From Virgisporangium aliadipatigenens (lineage in GTDB: Bacteria; Actinomycetota; Actinomycetes; Mycobacteriales; Micromonosporaceae): a stretch of DNA of 64,000 bases. Shown here piece after piece: positions 47,149 through 58,383 of the stretch. The notes below the pieces were generated by a model. It was not told the origin of the DNA. It did not search any database and was given only the letters and a program-made list of their open reading frames with translations. Numbering within the stretch: the first letter of the stretch is position 1; each line of letters starts with the position of its first letter. Both the position numbers and the translations under genes were made by a program. The stretch is from contig NZ_BOPF01000050.1 in NCBI RefSeq assembly GCF_016863615.1, positions 1 to 64,000 on the forward strand, read 5' to 3'.

Positions 47149-49097
47149 CGCGACAGGCGGGCGCGGGCGCGGATCAGCTCGGCCACCGAGCGGGCCGAGA
47201 ACGGGCAGCCGCCGGCCTGGTGCGGGGCGTCGCCGTCGGCCACCTCGGAGATCGAGCCCAGGCCCCACTCCTCCAGGTGCGTCTCCAGGCCCGTCAGCAG
47301 CCCGGTGCTCGGCAGGCCCGCCGAGCGGCAGGCGTCCACGTAGGCGCCGATCAGGTGCGGCCACACGGTGCCCTGGTGGTACGCCTCGTCGCGGTCCGGC
47401 TCCGGCCCGCCGTACGAACCGCGGTAGCCGTACTCCGACGGCGCCAGGCTGCGCAGCCCCAGCGACGTCAGCAGCGCCGCGCCGACCGCCCGCACCGCGC
47501 GCGGCTCTGCCGGGTCGATCGGCGCGTAGGGCAGCGCGTACGCGAAGAGCTGGTTGGGGCGCAGCACCGGGTCGTCGTGATGCTCGTCGCCGCCCAGCGG
47601 GTAGGCCCCGGGCGGCGCGTCGACGACGTCGTACAGCCAACCCGTGGGCGCCCCGAACCGCTTGCCGAAGCTGCGGTGCGCCAGGTCGTGCCGGCTCCAC
47701 AGGTCGGCGGCGTCGGCGCCGCAGCGCTCCCGAAGGCGGGCCACCGCCGACAGGGCGTTGACCCACAGGGCGTTCAGCTCGACGGGCTTGCCGTCGCGCG
47801 GGGTGACCGGCAGGCCGTCGCGGCGGGCGTTCATCCACGTGGCGGCCGCGTCGGCGTGCCCGATGGCGAGCAGGTTGTCGGCCGGGTCCACCTCGGCGCG
47901 GAACGTGTGTTCGGGCCCCTCGTAGCCGGCGATCACCGCGTCGAGCGTGCCGAGCAGCTCCGACGCCAGGTGGGTGTCGCCGGTGGCGTGCACGTGCCGG
48001 TCGACCGCGTGCACGAACCAGAGCGGCCCGTCGACGCCCTCCTCCGGCGCCAGCACGTCGTCGACCCGCCTGCCGGCGATCTTCCCCGCCTGCCGGTGCA
48101 GCAACGCGGCGCCCTCGACCGCTCTGCCCGTTCCCAGGAAAAGCCCCTCGTAGGAGGCCATGGAGTCGCGGGTCCACGTCCCGTGCCACGGGTAACCCGC
48201 GATCACGTCGGGGCCCTTGACGACGAACTGGTCGGCGGCCAGCGCGAGCAGCGCGTCGGTCCGGTCGGTCGGCTTCGCGGCCGCGACCACCGCGCGGGCC
48301 CGGCGGCGGGCGACGCCCAGCACGACCGTGGCGCGCGGCGGGCGCCGGGAGAGGTCACCGGCCCACGCCGAGACCTCCGCCACCTCGCCCGGCGCGAGCG
48401 TCGTGGTGAAACCGCCCGCGCACCAGAGGTCCTCGGTCGCCGGCAGGCCGCGCGCCATCTCCTCGCGCAGGAACGCCCCCTGCCACCACTCCCCGCGCGA
48501 ACGCCAGCCCGGCCCGGCGAGGCGGAACGCGTCCTCGACGGTGACCCCGTCGGCGACCTGCGTCACCCGTGGCGGGTCGCCCGCGCGGCGGATCTCGTCG
48601 GCCGGCCGCCACGCGACCAGGGCCGTCAGCGACAGCGTCACCGCGCTCGGCGCCGACACCAGCCGGTGCACCACGGCCAGCGACGGCGAACCGTGCAGCA
48701 TCGCCAGCTCGCGCTCGAGGACCACCTCGCCGATCCGCCAGCGCCACCGCGGCAGCCCGCCGACCAGCTCGAACCGCTCCAGATAGCGGTGCCCGGCCGG
48801 CGCGTGCGCGCCCGACTCCCACTCGTGCGTGGCGAGTTTCACCTCGGCGCCGGAGGAAAGCGTCAGCGCGGCGTCCAGCGCGGTGAGGCCCATCGTGCGC
48901 GAACCGTCCGGACCGGCCACGACCAGCAGCCCGTGGTAGCGGCGGGTGCGCAGGCCGGCGACGGTGCCCGTGGCGTAACCGCCGGTGCCGTCGGCCACCA
49001 GCCACTCGCGGCTGCCCCCACCGGCGGGGTGATCCAGCGCACCGCACACCTGCGGGCCGAACCGGAGGGCGGGAAGGGAGTCGTCGTCAACCATCAT
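47145..49097 (-). CDS. Amylo-alpha-1,6-glucosidase-type debranching enzyme (GDE, GH133-like)
   Basis: 650 residues. The N-terminal beta-sandwich (about 15-275, REWLVADGTGGYATGTVAGLRTRRYHGLL) is the bacterial debranching-enzyme N domain; the C-terminal (alpha/alpha)6 barrel (about 285-645) has GYPWHGTWTRDSMASYEGL, DGPLWFVHAV, VELNALWVNAL and DEAYHQGTVWPHLIGAY. It removes alpha-1,6 branches of glycogen-like glucans in the cytoplasm. Divergent from glgX, so the 134-bp gap must hold promoters for both. Confidence 0.88.
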   Translation of the reverse strand: MMVDDDSLPALRFGPQVCGALDHPAGGGSREWLVADGTGGYATGTVAGLRTRRYHGLLVVAGPDGSRTMGLTALDAALTLSSGAEVKLATHEWESGAHAPAGHRYLERFELVGGLPRWRWRIGEVVLERELAMLHGSPSLAVVHRLVSAPSAVTLSLTALVAWRPADEIRRAGDPPRVTQVADGVTVEDAFRLAGPGWRSRGEWWQGAFLREEMARGLPATEDLWCAGGFTTTLAPGEVAEVSAWAGDLSRRPPRATVVLGVARRRARAVVAAAKPTDRTDALLALAADQFVVKGPDVIAGYPWHGTWTRDSMASYEGLFLGTGRAVEGAALLHRQAGKIAGRRVDDVLAPEEGVDGPLWFVHAVDRHVHATGDTHLASELLGTLDAVIAGYEGPEHTFRAEVDPADNLLAIGHADAAATWMNARRDGLPVTPRDGKPVELNALWVNALSAVARLRERCGADAADLWSRHDLAHRSFGKRFGAPTGWLYDVVDAPPGAYPLGGDEHHDDPVLRPNQLFAYALPYAPIDPAEPRAVRAVGAALLTSLGLRSLAPSEYGYRGSYGGPEPDRDEAYHQGTVWPHLIGAYVDACRSAGLPSTGLLTGLETHLEEWGLGSISEVADGDAPHQAGGCPFSARSVAELIRARARLSR

Positions 49098-49231
49098 GGA
49101 TCACCGCACCCCATGTCCCCGCGCCGACCAACTGTCGGCCGAACGTCACATTACCGTGGTCTGATTAGCGCAACGTGTCACGGGGCAATACCCCGCACGC
49201 ACGGTCCATAACTTAAGGAGCACAGCGCACG

Positions 49232-51336
<2,105 letters not shown>

Positions 51337-51337
<1 letters not shown>

Positions 51338-53562
51338 TGGCGGACTCCACCTACCGGATCCAGGTCAGCCCGTCGTTCCCACTCTCCGAGACGGCGGGCG
51401 TCGTCGACTACCTCCGCGATCTCGGTGTCACCCGGCTCTACACGTCGCCGCTCCTGACGGCGACGCCCGGTTCGCAGCACGGCTACGACGTCGTCGACCA
51501 CTCCTCGGTAAACCCGGAGATCGGCGGCGAGGAGGGCCGGCTCACCCTGGTGAAGGCGTTGCGCGCCAACGGGTTGGGGCTGGTCGTCGACATCGTGCCC
51601 AACCACATGGGCGTCGCCGTCCCGGCCGCCAATCCCGCCTGGTGGGACGTTCTCACGCACGGGCGGGAGTCGCGCTACGCGCACTGGTTCGACATCGACT
51701 GGTCCCGCGGGCGTCTGCTGATCCCGGTGCTCGGGAACGCGGCGGCGCTGGAGGAGCTGACCGTCGCCGACGGCGAACTGCGCTACTACGACCACCGTTT
51801 CCCGATCTCCCCCGGCACGGCCGGCGGCACCCCGCAGGAGGTGCACGAGCGGCAGCAGTACGAGTTGGTCGACTGGCGGCGCGGCAACACCGAGATCAAC
51901 TACCGGCGCTTCTTCGCCATCGCCGAGCTGGCCGCCGTGCGGGTCGAGGACCCGGACGTCTTCGAGGCGACGCACCGCGAGCTGCTGCGCTGGCACGCCG
52001 CCGGCGAGCTGGACGGCATCCGGGTCGACCACCCGGACGGCCTGCGCGACCCCGGCGGCTACCTGCGGGACCTGGCGGCCGCCGCGCCCGGCGCGTGGAT
52101 CGTGGTGGAGAAGATCCTCGAGCCCGGTGAGGACCTGCCCGACTGGCCGGTCGCCGGCACCACCGGCTACGACGCGCTCGGCGAGGCCTGCGGGCTCTTC
52201 GTCGACCCGTCCGCCGAGGCCGCGTTCACCTCCATCGCCGGGCCCGTCGACTGGCCCGGGCTGGTCCACGACGCCAAGTTCGCGGCCGCCACCGAGCTAC
52301 TCGCCGCGGAGCTGTCGCGGCTCGTCGCCCTCTCGCCTGTTCCGGTCGAACGGGCAGCCGTCGCTGAGACAGCCGCGGCTTTCGGCGTCTACCGGTCGTA
52401 CCTGCCGGTCGGCTTCGGCCACCTGGAGGCCGCGCTCTCGGCCGCCCGGGCGCGCCGGCCGGACCTCGACTTCGACACGCTCGGCCGCCGGCTGCGCGAC
52501 GAGACCTCGGAGCTGGCGATCCGCTTCCAGCAGTACACGGGCGCGGTGATGGCCAAGGGCGTGGAGGACACGGCGTTCTACCGGTGGACCCGCTTCACCG
52601 CCCTCAACGAGGTCGGCGGCGACCCGGCCCGCTTCGGCGTCCCGCCGGCCGACTTCCACGCGGCGCAGGTCACCCGGCAGGCCCGCTGGCCGGAGACGAT
52701 GACCACGCTCTCCACCCACGACACCAAGCGCGGCGAGGACGTGCGGGCCCGCCTGGCGGTGCTCTCCGAACGCCCCGAGGACTGGGCCGCCGTCGTCCGG
52801 CGCTGGCACGCGGCCGCCCCGATCCCCGACGCGGCACACGCCCACCTGCTCTGGCAGAGCGTCGCGGGCACCTGGCCGATCGAGCCCGAACGCCTGCACG
52901 CCTACATCGAGAAGGCCGCCCGGGAGGCCTCGACGCACACGAGCTGGGCCGACCCGAACGCCGAGTTCGAGGGGGCGCTGCACGACGCCGTCGACGCCGC
53001 GTACGGGCCGCTCAAGTCCGACATCGACGCGTTCGTCGCCGCCATCACGCCGCACGGCTGGTCGAACTCCCTCGGACAGAAGATCGTCCAGCTGCTCATG
53101 CCCGGGGTGCCGGACGTGTACCAGGGCACCGAACTGTGGGACAACTCCCTCGTCGACCCGGACAACCGCCGCCCCGTCGACTTCCACGCGCGCCGCGAAC
53201 TGCTCGGCCGCCTCGACGGCGGATGGCTGCCACCGGTCGACGCCACCGGCGCGGCGAAGCTGCTCGTGGTGAGCCGCGCCCTGCGGATCAGGCGTGAACG
53301 GGAACTTTCCGGGTATCGGCCGCTCATGGTCACGGGGGAAGCGGCGCGGCATCTGGTCGCGTTCGACCGCGGCGGCGTAGTGGCCCTGGCGACCCGCCTG
53401 CCGGTGGGCCTGCGCGCCCGCGGCGGCTGGGCCGACACCACCGTCGAACTGCCACCCGGACGGTGGACCGACGCGCTCACCGGCCGGCCCGTCGACGGTG
53501 TCGAACCCGTCATCCGTGATCTGCTGTCCGTCTACCCCGTCGCGCTACTGGTGAGGGAATGA
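51337..53562 (+). CDS. treY: Maltooligosyl trehalose synthase
   Basis: Turns the reducing end of maltodextrins into a trehalosyl unit. 741 residues of GH13: YRIQVSPSFPLSETAGVVDYL, LTATPGSQHGYDVVDH, VVDIVPNHMGV, NYRRFFAI, GIRVDHPDGLRDP (nucleophile Asp), VVEKILEPGE (Glu), STHDTKRGEDVRARL and PDVYQGTELW. The ATG shares a base with the glgX TGA. Its stop overlaps the start of the repeat-family-B ORF that leads into treZ. Confidence 0.96.
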
Positions 53563-53568
53563 GCACAC

Positions 53569-53662
53569 ATCGGGGCGGCGCGGTGCCGCCTGGACCGAGG
53601 AGCGCAGGAAGCGCAGCGACCGGAGCGACGAGGGAAGGCGGCACCGAAAGCGCCGCCCCGAT
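53569..53662 (+). repeat. Repeat family B, copy 2: stem-loop ORF bridging treY and treZ
   Basis: The arms 53569-53581/53650-53662 (13 bp perfect) and 53582-53591/53636-53645 (10 bp perfect), with a GAAA bulge on the right side, enclose a 44-nt loop with GAGGAGCGCAGGAAGCGC and CGACCGGAGCGACGAGGGA. The element sits in a 40-codon frame (53559-53681) starting at the treY stop (ATGA) and ending at the treZ start (ATGA). Loop sequence and fold match the copy at 29963-30059, including bulge position, while stem bases have changed in pairs. Confidence 0.8.
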
Positions 53663-53677
53663 ATTGGGCGGGAAACA

Positions 53678-55417
53678 ATGAGCATCTTCTCGGTATGGGC
53701 CCCGGAGCAGCCGCGCGTCCGGGTACGTGTGGGTGCCGTCGATCATGAGATGACGCGGGCCGAGGACGGCTGGTGGTCGGCCGACGTGCCGGACGCCGGC
53801 CCCGGTACCGACTATGCCTTTCTGCTGGCGGATGATGACAGAGCGCTACCTGATCCGCGGTCGCTCTGGCAACCTGAAGGGGTGCATCGGGCGAGTCGCC
53901 TGTACGACCACGCCTCGTTCGAATGGTCGGACGAAGGCTTCTCCGGCCGGCAACTTCCCGGGAGCGTGCTGTACGAGCTGCACGTCGGCTCGTTCACGCC
54001 GGAGGGCACCTTCGACGCCGCCGCCCAGCGCCTCGACCACCTCGTCGACCTCGGCGTCGACATGGTCGAACTGCTGCCCGTGGCGTCGTTCAACGGCGAG
54101 TACAACTGGGGCTACGACGGCGTCGCCTGGTACGCCCCGCACGAGGCGTACGGCGGGCCGGACGGGCTGAAGCGGTTCGTCAACGAGTGCCACCGGCGCG
54201 GCCTCGGCGTGGTGCTCGACGTGGTGTACAACCACTTCGGCCCCTCGGGTGCGTACGCGCCGCAGTTCGCCCCGTACATCTCCGAGGGCAGCAACAGCTG
54301 GGGCCGTTCGATGAACCTCGACGGGCCGTGGTCCGAGGGTGTGCGGCAGTACATCATCGACAACGCCCGCATGTGGCTGCGCGACTACCACATCGACGGG
54401 CTGCGCCTGGACGCCGTGCACGCGCTGGTCGACCATCGCGCCGTTCACCTGCTGGAAGAACTGGCCACCGAGATCGAGAGCCTGTCGACGCACCTCAACC
54501 GCCCGCTGACCCTGATCGCCGAGTCGGACCTCAACGACCCGCGCCTGATCACGGCGCGCGAGGGCGGCGGCATGGGCCTGCACGCCCAGTGGGACGACGA
54601 CGTGCACCACGCCCTGCACGCCCTGCTCACCGGCGAACGCCAGGGCTACTACGGCGACTTCGGCTCGCTGGAGTGCCTCAGCGACGTGCTCACCGGCGCG
54701 TTCTTCCACGCCGGCACGTGGTCGAGCTTCCGCAACCGGATCCACGGCCGGGCGGTCGACCGCAGCCGCGTGCCCGGCCACCGCTTCGTGGCCTACCTGC
54801 AGAACCACGACCAGATCGGCAACCGCGCCACCGGCGACCGGCTGGCCGAGACGCTCTCGCCGCGGCTGCTGCGCGTCGGGGCGACCCTGCTGCTGACGTC
54901 GCCGTTCACGCCGATGCTGTACATGGGCGAGGAGTGGGCCGCGAGCACACCGTGGCAGTTCTTCACCAGCCACCCCGAGCCCGAACTGGCAACCGCCGTC
55001 GCGACCGGCCGGCGGCGCGAGTTCGCCGCGCACGGCTGGCCCGAGGGCGACGTGCCCGACCCGCAGGACCGGGCGACGTTCGACCGTTCGAAGCTGGACT
55101 GGTCGGAGTGCGACAAGGCCGCGCACCGGGAGATCCTGGAGACCTACCGGACCCTGATCCGGCTCCGCAAGGCCCACGCCGACCTGTCGGACCCCCGGCT
55201 GGACCGGGTCGAGGTGTGGCACGGCGACCAGCACCTGGCGATGCGCCGGGGCCGCTTCGTGGTCGTGGCCAACCTGGCGTCCCACGAGCAGCGCCTCAAC
55301 CTCCACGACGTCGTGAAGGGTGTGCTCTTCACGACCGAGCAGGGGCTGATCCTGGACCGCGACGCCGTCCAACTCCCCCCGGAGTCCGCCGCGATCCTGG
55401 AGTACGCCCGCCCGTAG
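53678..55417 (+). CDS. treZ: Maltooligosyl trehalose trehalohydrolase
   Basis: Releases trehalose from the ends made by TreY. 579 residues of GH13: short N-terminal domain (MSIFSVWAPEQPRVRVRV), YELHVGSFTPEGTFDAAA, VVYNHFGPSG, DGLRLDAVHAL (nucleophile Asp), LIAESDLNDP (Glu), YLQNHDQIGNRATGDRL, and MYMGEEWA-like LYMGEEWAASTPWQFF. The ATG overlaps the stop of the preceding repeat ORF. Last gene of glgX-treY-treZ; a hairpin terminator follows within 5 bp. Confidence 0.96.
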   Translation: MSIFSVWAPEQPRVRVRVGAVDHEMTRAEDGWWSADVPDAGPGTDYAFLLADDDRALPDPRSLWQPEGVHRASRLYDHASFEWSDEGFSGRQLPGSVLYELHVGSFTPEGTFDAAAQRLDHLVDLGVDMVELLPVASFNGEYNWGYDGVAWYAPHEAYGGPDGLKRFVNECHRRGLGVVLDVVYNHFGPSGAYAPQFAPYISEGSNSWGRSMNLDGPWSEGVRQYIIDNARMWLRDYHIDGLRLDAVHALVDHRAVHLLEELATEIESLSTHLNRPLTLIAESDLNDPRLITAREGGGMGLHAQWDDDVHHALHALLTGERQGYYGDFGSLECLSDVLTGAFFHAGTWSSFRNRIHGRAVDRSRVPGHRFVAYLQNHDQIGNRATGDRLAETLSPRLLRVGATLLLTSPFTPMLYMGEEWAASTPWQFFTSHPEPELATAVATGRRREFAAHGWPEGDVPDPQDRATFDRSKLDWSECDKAAHREILETYRTLIRLRKAHADLSDPRLDRVEVWHGDQHLAMRRGRFVVVANLASHEQRLNLHDVVKGVLFTTEQGLILDRDAVQLPPESAAILEYARP

Positions 55418-55421
55418 CGAA

Positions 55422-55450
55422 TCACGGCAGGGCGGCGAGCCCTGCCGTGA
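55422..55450. terminator. Bidirectional terminator after treZ
   Basis: TCACGGCAGGG (55422-55432) pairs with 55440-55450 (11 bp, 7-nt loop). It begins just after the treZ stop and covers the last codons of the convergent TOPRIM-like gene. The arm TCACGGCAGGGCGGC is identical to part of the terminator at 32880. Confidence 0.7.
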
Positions 55451-56048
55451 CGTCCTCCTCGAACCTCTGCCAGGAGGAGAGCCGGCAGACCGGCCCCTGC
55501 GGATCCAGCCGTTCGAGGAGGAGTGCCCGCAGCCGCGGGAACCGGTTGGCAAGATCTTTGCGGCGCCTTCCGGTCAGGCCTGAGGCGGTCACGAGTAGAT
55601 CCCGGAGAAGCGTCTTCGGATCGGCGATCCGCTCCGCTTCCTTCCAGGTCGGGATGTCCAGCGGCATCTTGCCTCCGGGGTTACTGGCCATTGACCTGAT
55701 CTGGGCCTCGTCGAGCACGAGCCAGGCCTCGGTCATCCGCACCGGAATGGCGGGGGCACACGCCGAACCGGGCATGACCGCCTCCATGGCGGACCGGATC
55801 TCGTGCAGCCGCGCGTCCCTGCCCGCGTTGTCCGCGTCCCGGTGCACGACGACCAGGTCGTAGTCGGCGCCCAGGTGTCGTACCGAGGCGAGCTTCCCGG
55901 CGACGGAGCGGTCGGGCGACGGCAGCATCTCTACGTCCGGCGCGGTGATCCGGATCGTCCGCTCGCATTGCTCCGCGAGTCGCTGGATGTGGGTGACAAT
56001 GCCAAGATCACTCGTCCCTTCACCGAGGAAGGGCACCCGGTGCGTCAT
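55422..56048 (-). CDS. TOPRIM-like protein (DUF4276 type), partner of an AAA ATPase
   Basis: 208 residues. The N-terminus (VPFLGEGTSDLGIV) supplies the conserved TOPRIM glutamate (E10), and DYDLVVVHRDADNAGRD supplies the DxD pair (D71, D73). IPVRMTEAWLVLDEAQIR resembles the acidic motif of DUF4276 proteins, and the rest is helical. This architecture suggests a metal-dependent nuclease or nucleotide-cutting effector. The ATG at 56048 overlaps the ATPase stop by 4 bp, so the two are made together. Family assignment is by motif only. Confidence 0.65.
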   Translation of the reverse strand: MTHRVPFLGEGTSDLGIVTHIQRLAEQCERTIRITAPDVEMLPSPDRSVAGKLASVRHLGADYDLVVVHRDADNAGRDARLHEIRSAMEAVMPGSACAPAIPVRMTEAWLVLDEAQIRSMASNPGGKMPLDIPTWKEAERIADPKTLLRDLLVTASGLTGRRRKDLANRFPRLRALLLERLDPQGPVCRLSSWQRFEEDVTAGLAALP

Positions 56049-57439
56049 GCCGCATCGGGCCCGAGCGAGAGCCGCGCACCCGGCTGCTTGGCCAGGTAGG
56101 GCAGGATGTCGGCCTTGGTCATCCCATCGACCTGGGCCGGAGTCGCTTCGCGCCACGTCCCGGTCAACGGTCGCAACGCCAGGGAGCGAGAGATGGCGCC
56201 GTCCGGCGAAACGGCCCGTCCCGGCGTCGCGAACAGGAGGTCGGCAGGGTCGACCAGTTGGACCACTCCGGGCGAGTGGGTGTTGATGATGACCTGGCGG
56301 AAGGGGTTGTCGTCGCCCGGCGCCTCCGTCGGATCAACAGCAAGACTCCGGACGAGATCGACCATGGCGGGAAGGTTCGACGGGTGAATCCCGTTTTCCG
56401 GCTCCTCCATACAGAAGAGGCCGCCGGTCGACGGGTCCTCCAACAGCACGCACAACGCCAGGAACCGCAGGCTGCCTTCGGACAGGCTCCGCGCGGGCAG
56501 GCGCATCCCCGAGGTCTCCGTCAGCTCCACGCTCAGCAGTTCGCGCACGTCGTCGGCGATCACCTCGATCGTGCGCACGGGAACACCGGTCAACTCGGCC
56601 AGTCGATTGGCGACCCTGGCGTAGACGGCGGTGGGGTCCTCGGCGCCGGACATAGCCGCCACCCGGTAGAGGGTCGCGGCGAGATGCCTACCGTCCGGTC
56701 CCATTGTGGTGGGATCGGTGTACCGATCGGCGGTGCGCAGTGCCGTCGGCTCCAATGCGAGTCGCCGCCAGGATTGCAACTCGCGGCGGGCCGCGAGCAG
56801 CGTCGGATTCTCGATGCTGTTGGCGATACGCACGACAGCCGACGGCGGTGCGCCCGCGACGACGGTCGGCGCCATTCCGGGGGGTCCGTGCAGTTGAATG
56901 CGCGGGCCGGAGTCGGTGTCGGCGGACGAGATGAACACGTCATCGTCGCGGCCCCACAGCAGACGCGCAAGAAGGCGCTCGGTATGGCGCGGGAACCGGA
57001 TGCGTCCACGGTCGGCGGCGACCAGAGACTCGCGGGCCAGCCACAGCCGGCCGAGCCGTTCGGCGCCCTCCGGCGGCAGGTATCCGATCTCCACCTCATA
57101 GCGCAGGAACGTCGCCCGAGGTGTCGCCTGCCGGCCGAGGTCGTCGGTGACGATCGGCGGCACGATCATCTCGGCAGCGAAGGACATCCGGCGCTCGGCG
57201 GCCGCGTAGCCGTTCCAGAACAGGTCTCGGGGATCGCCGGTGCGCTCGTCATGCACGCCGCGCATTCGCTGAGCGGCCTCCAGCATCGGCAGGTCGGCCA
57301 GGAGGCTCAGGAACTGGATCGCGTCGAACACGTTGGACTTGCCGGTGCCGTTCTCCCCGGCGATGCAGGTGAAGGGACCGAACTCGACCGTGAGGTCCAG
57401 CAGGTTCTTGAAGCCGTTGACCTCCAGACGGGTGAGCAT
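56045..57439 (-). CDS. AAA15/OLD-like ATPase (RecF/SMC-type)
   Basis: 464 residues. ABC-ATPase-type motifs: Walker A GENGTGKS at 28-35 after MLTRLEVNGFKNLLDLTVEF, signature LSEGSLRFLAL from 319, Walker B LFCMEEPENG at 341-350, and H-loop THSP at 387-390. The short insert lacks a long coiled coil, unlike SMC or RecF. ATPases of this class pair with TOPRIM, RloB or HNH effectors in phage-defence systems such as PARIS and AbiL. The ATG at 57439 is preceded by GGAGGGACG. Cytoplasmic; likely gates the downstream effector. Confidence 0.85.
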   Translation of the reverse strand: MLTRLEVNGFKNLLDLTVEFGPFTCIAGENGTGKSNVFDAIQFLSLLADLPMLEAAQRMRGVHDERTGDPRDLFWNGYAAAERRMSFAAEMIVPPIVTDDLGRQATPRATFLRYEVEIGYLPPEGAERLGRLWLARESLVAADRGRIRFPRHTERLLARLLWGRDDDVFISSADTDSGPRIQLHGPPGMAPTVVAGAPPSAVVRIANSIENPTLLAARRELQSWRRLALEPTALRTADRYTDPTTMGPDGRHLAATLYRVAAMSGAEDPTAVYARVANRLAELTGVPVRTIEVIADDVRELLSVELTETSGMRLPARSLSEGSLRFLALCVLLEDPSTGGLFCMEEPENGIHPSNLPAMVDLVRSLAVDPTEAPGDDNPFRQVIINTHSPGVVQLVDPADLLFATPGRAVSPDGAISRSLALRPLTGTWREATPAQVDGMTKADILPYLAKQPGARLSLGPDAA

Positions 57440-57505
57440 CGTCCCTCCAGCACCAGTTGTCCGACGTGACGACCCTAACGGAAGCACCTTGCGAATCCCG
57501 GAACG

Positions 57506-57539
57506 CCGGGCAGGTGTTCGAGCCGATCCACCTGCCCGG
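57506..57539 (-). terminator. Perfect hairpin between methyltransferase and ATPase genes
   Basis: CCGGGCAGGTG (57506-57516) and CACCTGCCCGG (57529-57539) form an 11-bp stem with a 12-nt loop. It probably ends the methyltransferase transcript. The rest of the 263-bp gap (57440-57702) contains no convincing gene; the promoter of the ATPase/TOPRIM pair should be between the hairpin and 57440. Confidence 0.5.
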
Positions 57540-57702
57540 TGCCACGGGATCCGCTACTCGGGCGCTATCAAGGCTGTCGGCGGCGGAACCGGCTCGCCGC
57601 GCGTTCGCGGAGCAGCGCTGTGCGCGAACCGATCGCCAGCCGCATCGGCGTGACCGCCTCCGCGGTGTCGCCGAGCTCACGCATCCGAGTCAAGCGGAGC
57701 GG

Positions 57703-58320
57703 TTACTCCGGGTTTCGCATTACGGCGATGATGTTGTCGACGAGCGTGCCCGTCATTCCCCCGGGGCCGGTCGTCTCGCGTTCGAGCGCCTCGACGCGCT
57801 CGACCGACCAGGCCGCGGGATCCAGCGCCAGGGCGGCCAGCGTCTCGGCCGGGGTCGGGAAGTAGGTGCCGTCGTGGGCGTACGGCGACCAGGGCGGCGC
57901 GGCACCGTGGTCGACGATGAGCAGCAATCCCCCGGGCACGACCGCCGACGCCGCCCGGCGCAGCGCGGCCTCCCGGGGAAACTCCACCGGCGAGTGGAAG
58001 TACTGCGCCGACACCAGTTCGAACTCCCCCGCCGGGAACGACGAACTCAGGTCGTGCCGCGACGTGCGCACGAGCACTCCGGCGGACGAGGCGAGCGCGC
58101 GGGTGCGCTCCAGGGCGTTGGCGGAGACGTCCACGGCCGTCACGTCCCAGCCCTGCCGCGCCAGCCACACGGCGTCGCCGCCCTCGCCGCAGCCCAGGTC
58201 GAGCGCCCGGCCGGGCGGGAGGTCCGAGACCGTCGAGACGAGGAGCGGGTTCGGCCGGCCGGTCCAGTGGCGTCCGGTGCCGCTGTAGTGACCTTCCCAG
58301 TGTTCCGAGAGTGCGCTCAT
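57703..58320 (-). CDS. SAM-dependent methyltransferase (class I)
   Basis: 205 residues with motif I LDLGCGEGGDAVWLA near 43, VTAVDVSANALERTRALA (motif post I), and VVPGGLLLIVDHG near 135. The TrpGlu-rich start (SEHWEGHYSGTGRHWTGRPN) resembles small-molecule methyltransferases of the TehB/thiopurine type. Substrate unknown. Divergent from the XRE-cupin regulator, which may control it from the shared 63-bp gap. Confidence 0.85.
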   Translation of the reverse strand: MSALSEHWEGHYSGTGRHWTGRPNPLLVSTVSDLPPGRALDLGCGEGGDAVWLARQGWDVTAVDVSANALERTRALASSAGVLVRTSRHDLSSSFPAGEFELVSAQYFHSPVEFPREAALRRAASAVVPGGLLLIVDHGAAPPWSPYAHDGTYFPTPAETLAALALDPAAWSVERVEALERETTGPGGMTGTLVDNIIAVMRNPE

Positions 58321-58349
58321 GCGGTAAGCGTGCGGAAACCGCCGCCGGC

Positions 58350-58379
58350 TTGACAAAGAAGTTGCCGGGACGGCAAATG
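58350..58379 (+). promoter_or_regulatory. Promoter and operator of the XRE-cupin gene
   Basis: TTGACA (58350-58355) is a consensus -35. A 6-bp inverted repeat TTGCCG-GGA-CGGCAA (58362-58376) lies between it and the -10 position (CAAATG, 58374-58379, 18-bp spacing). The GTG start at 58384 follows almost at once, so the mRNA may be leaderless. The inverted repeat is a likely binding site for the XRE regulator itself. Confidence 0.5.
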
Positions 58380-58383
58380 AGGC

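Noticed and set aside
57457-58353. A 298-codon frame on the plus strand across the ATPase/methyltransferase gap
   Set aside because: It is antisense to the methyltransferase for most of its length and shows no conserved motifs.
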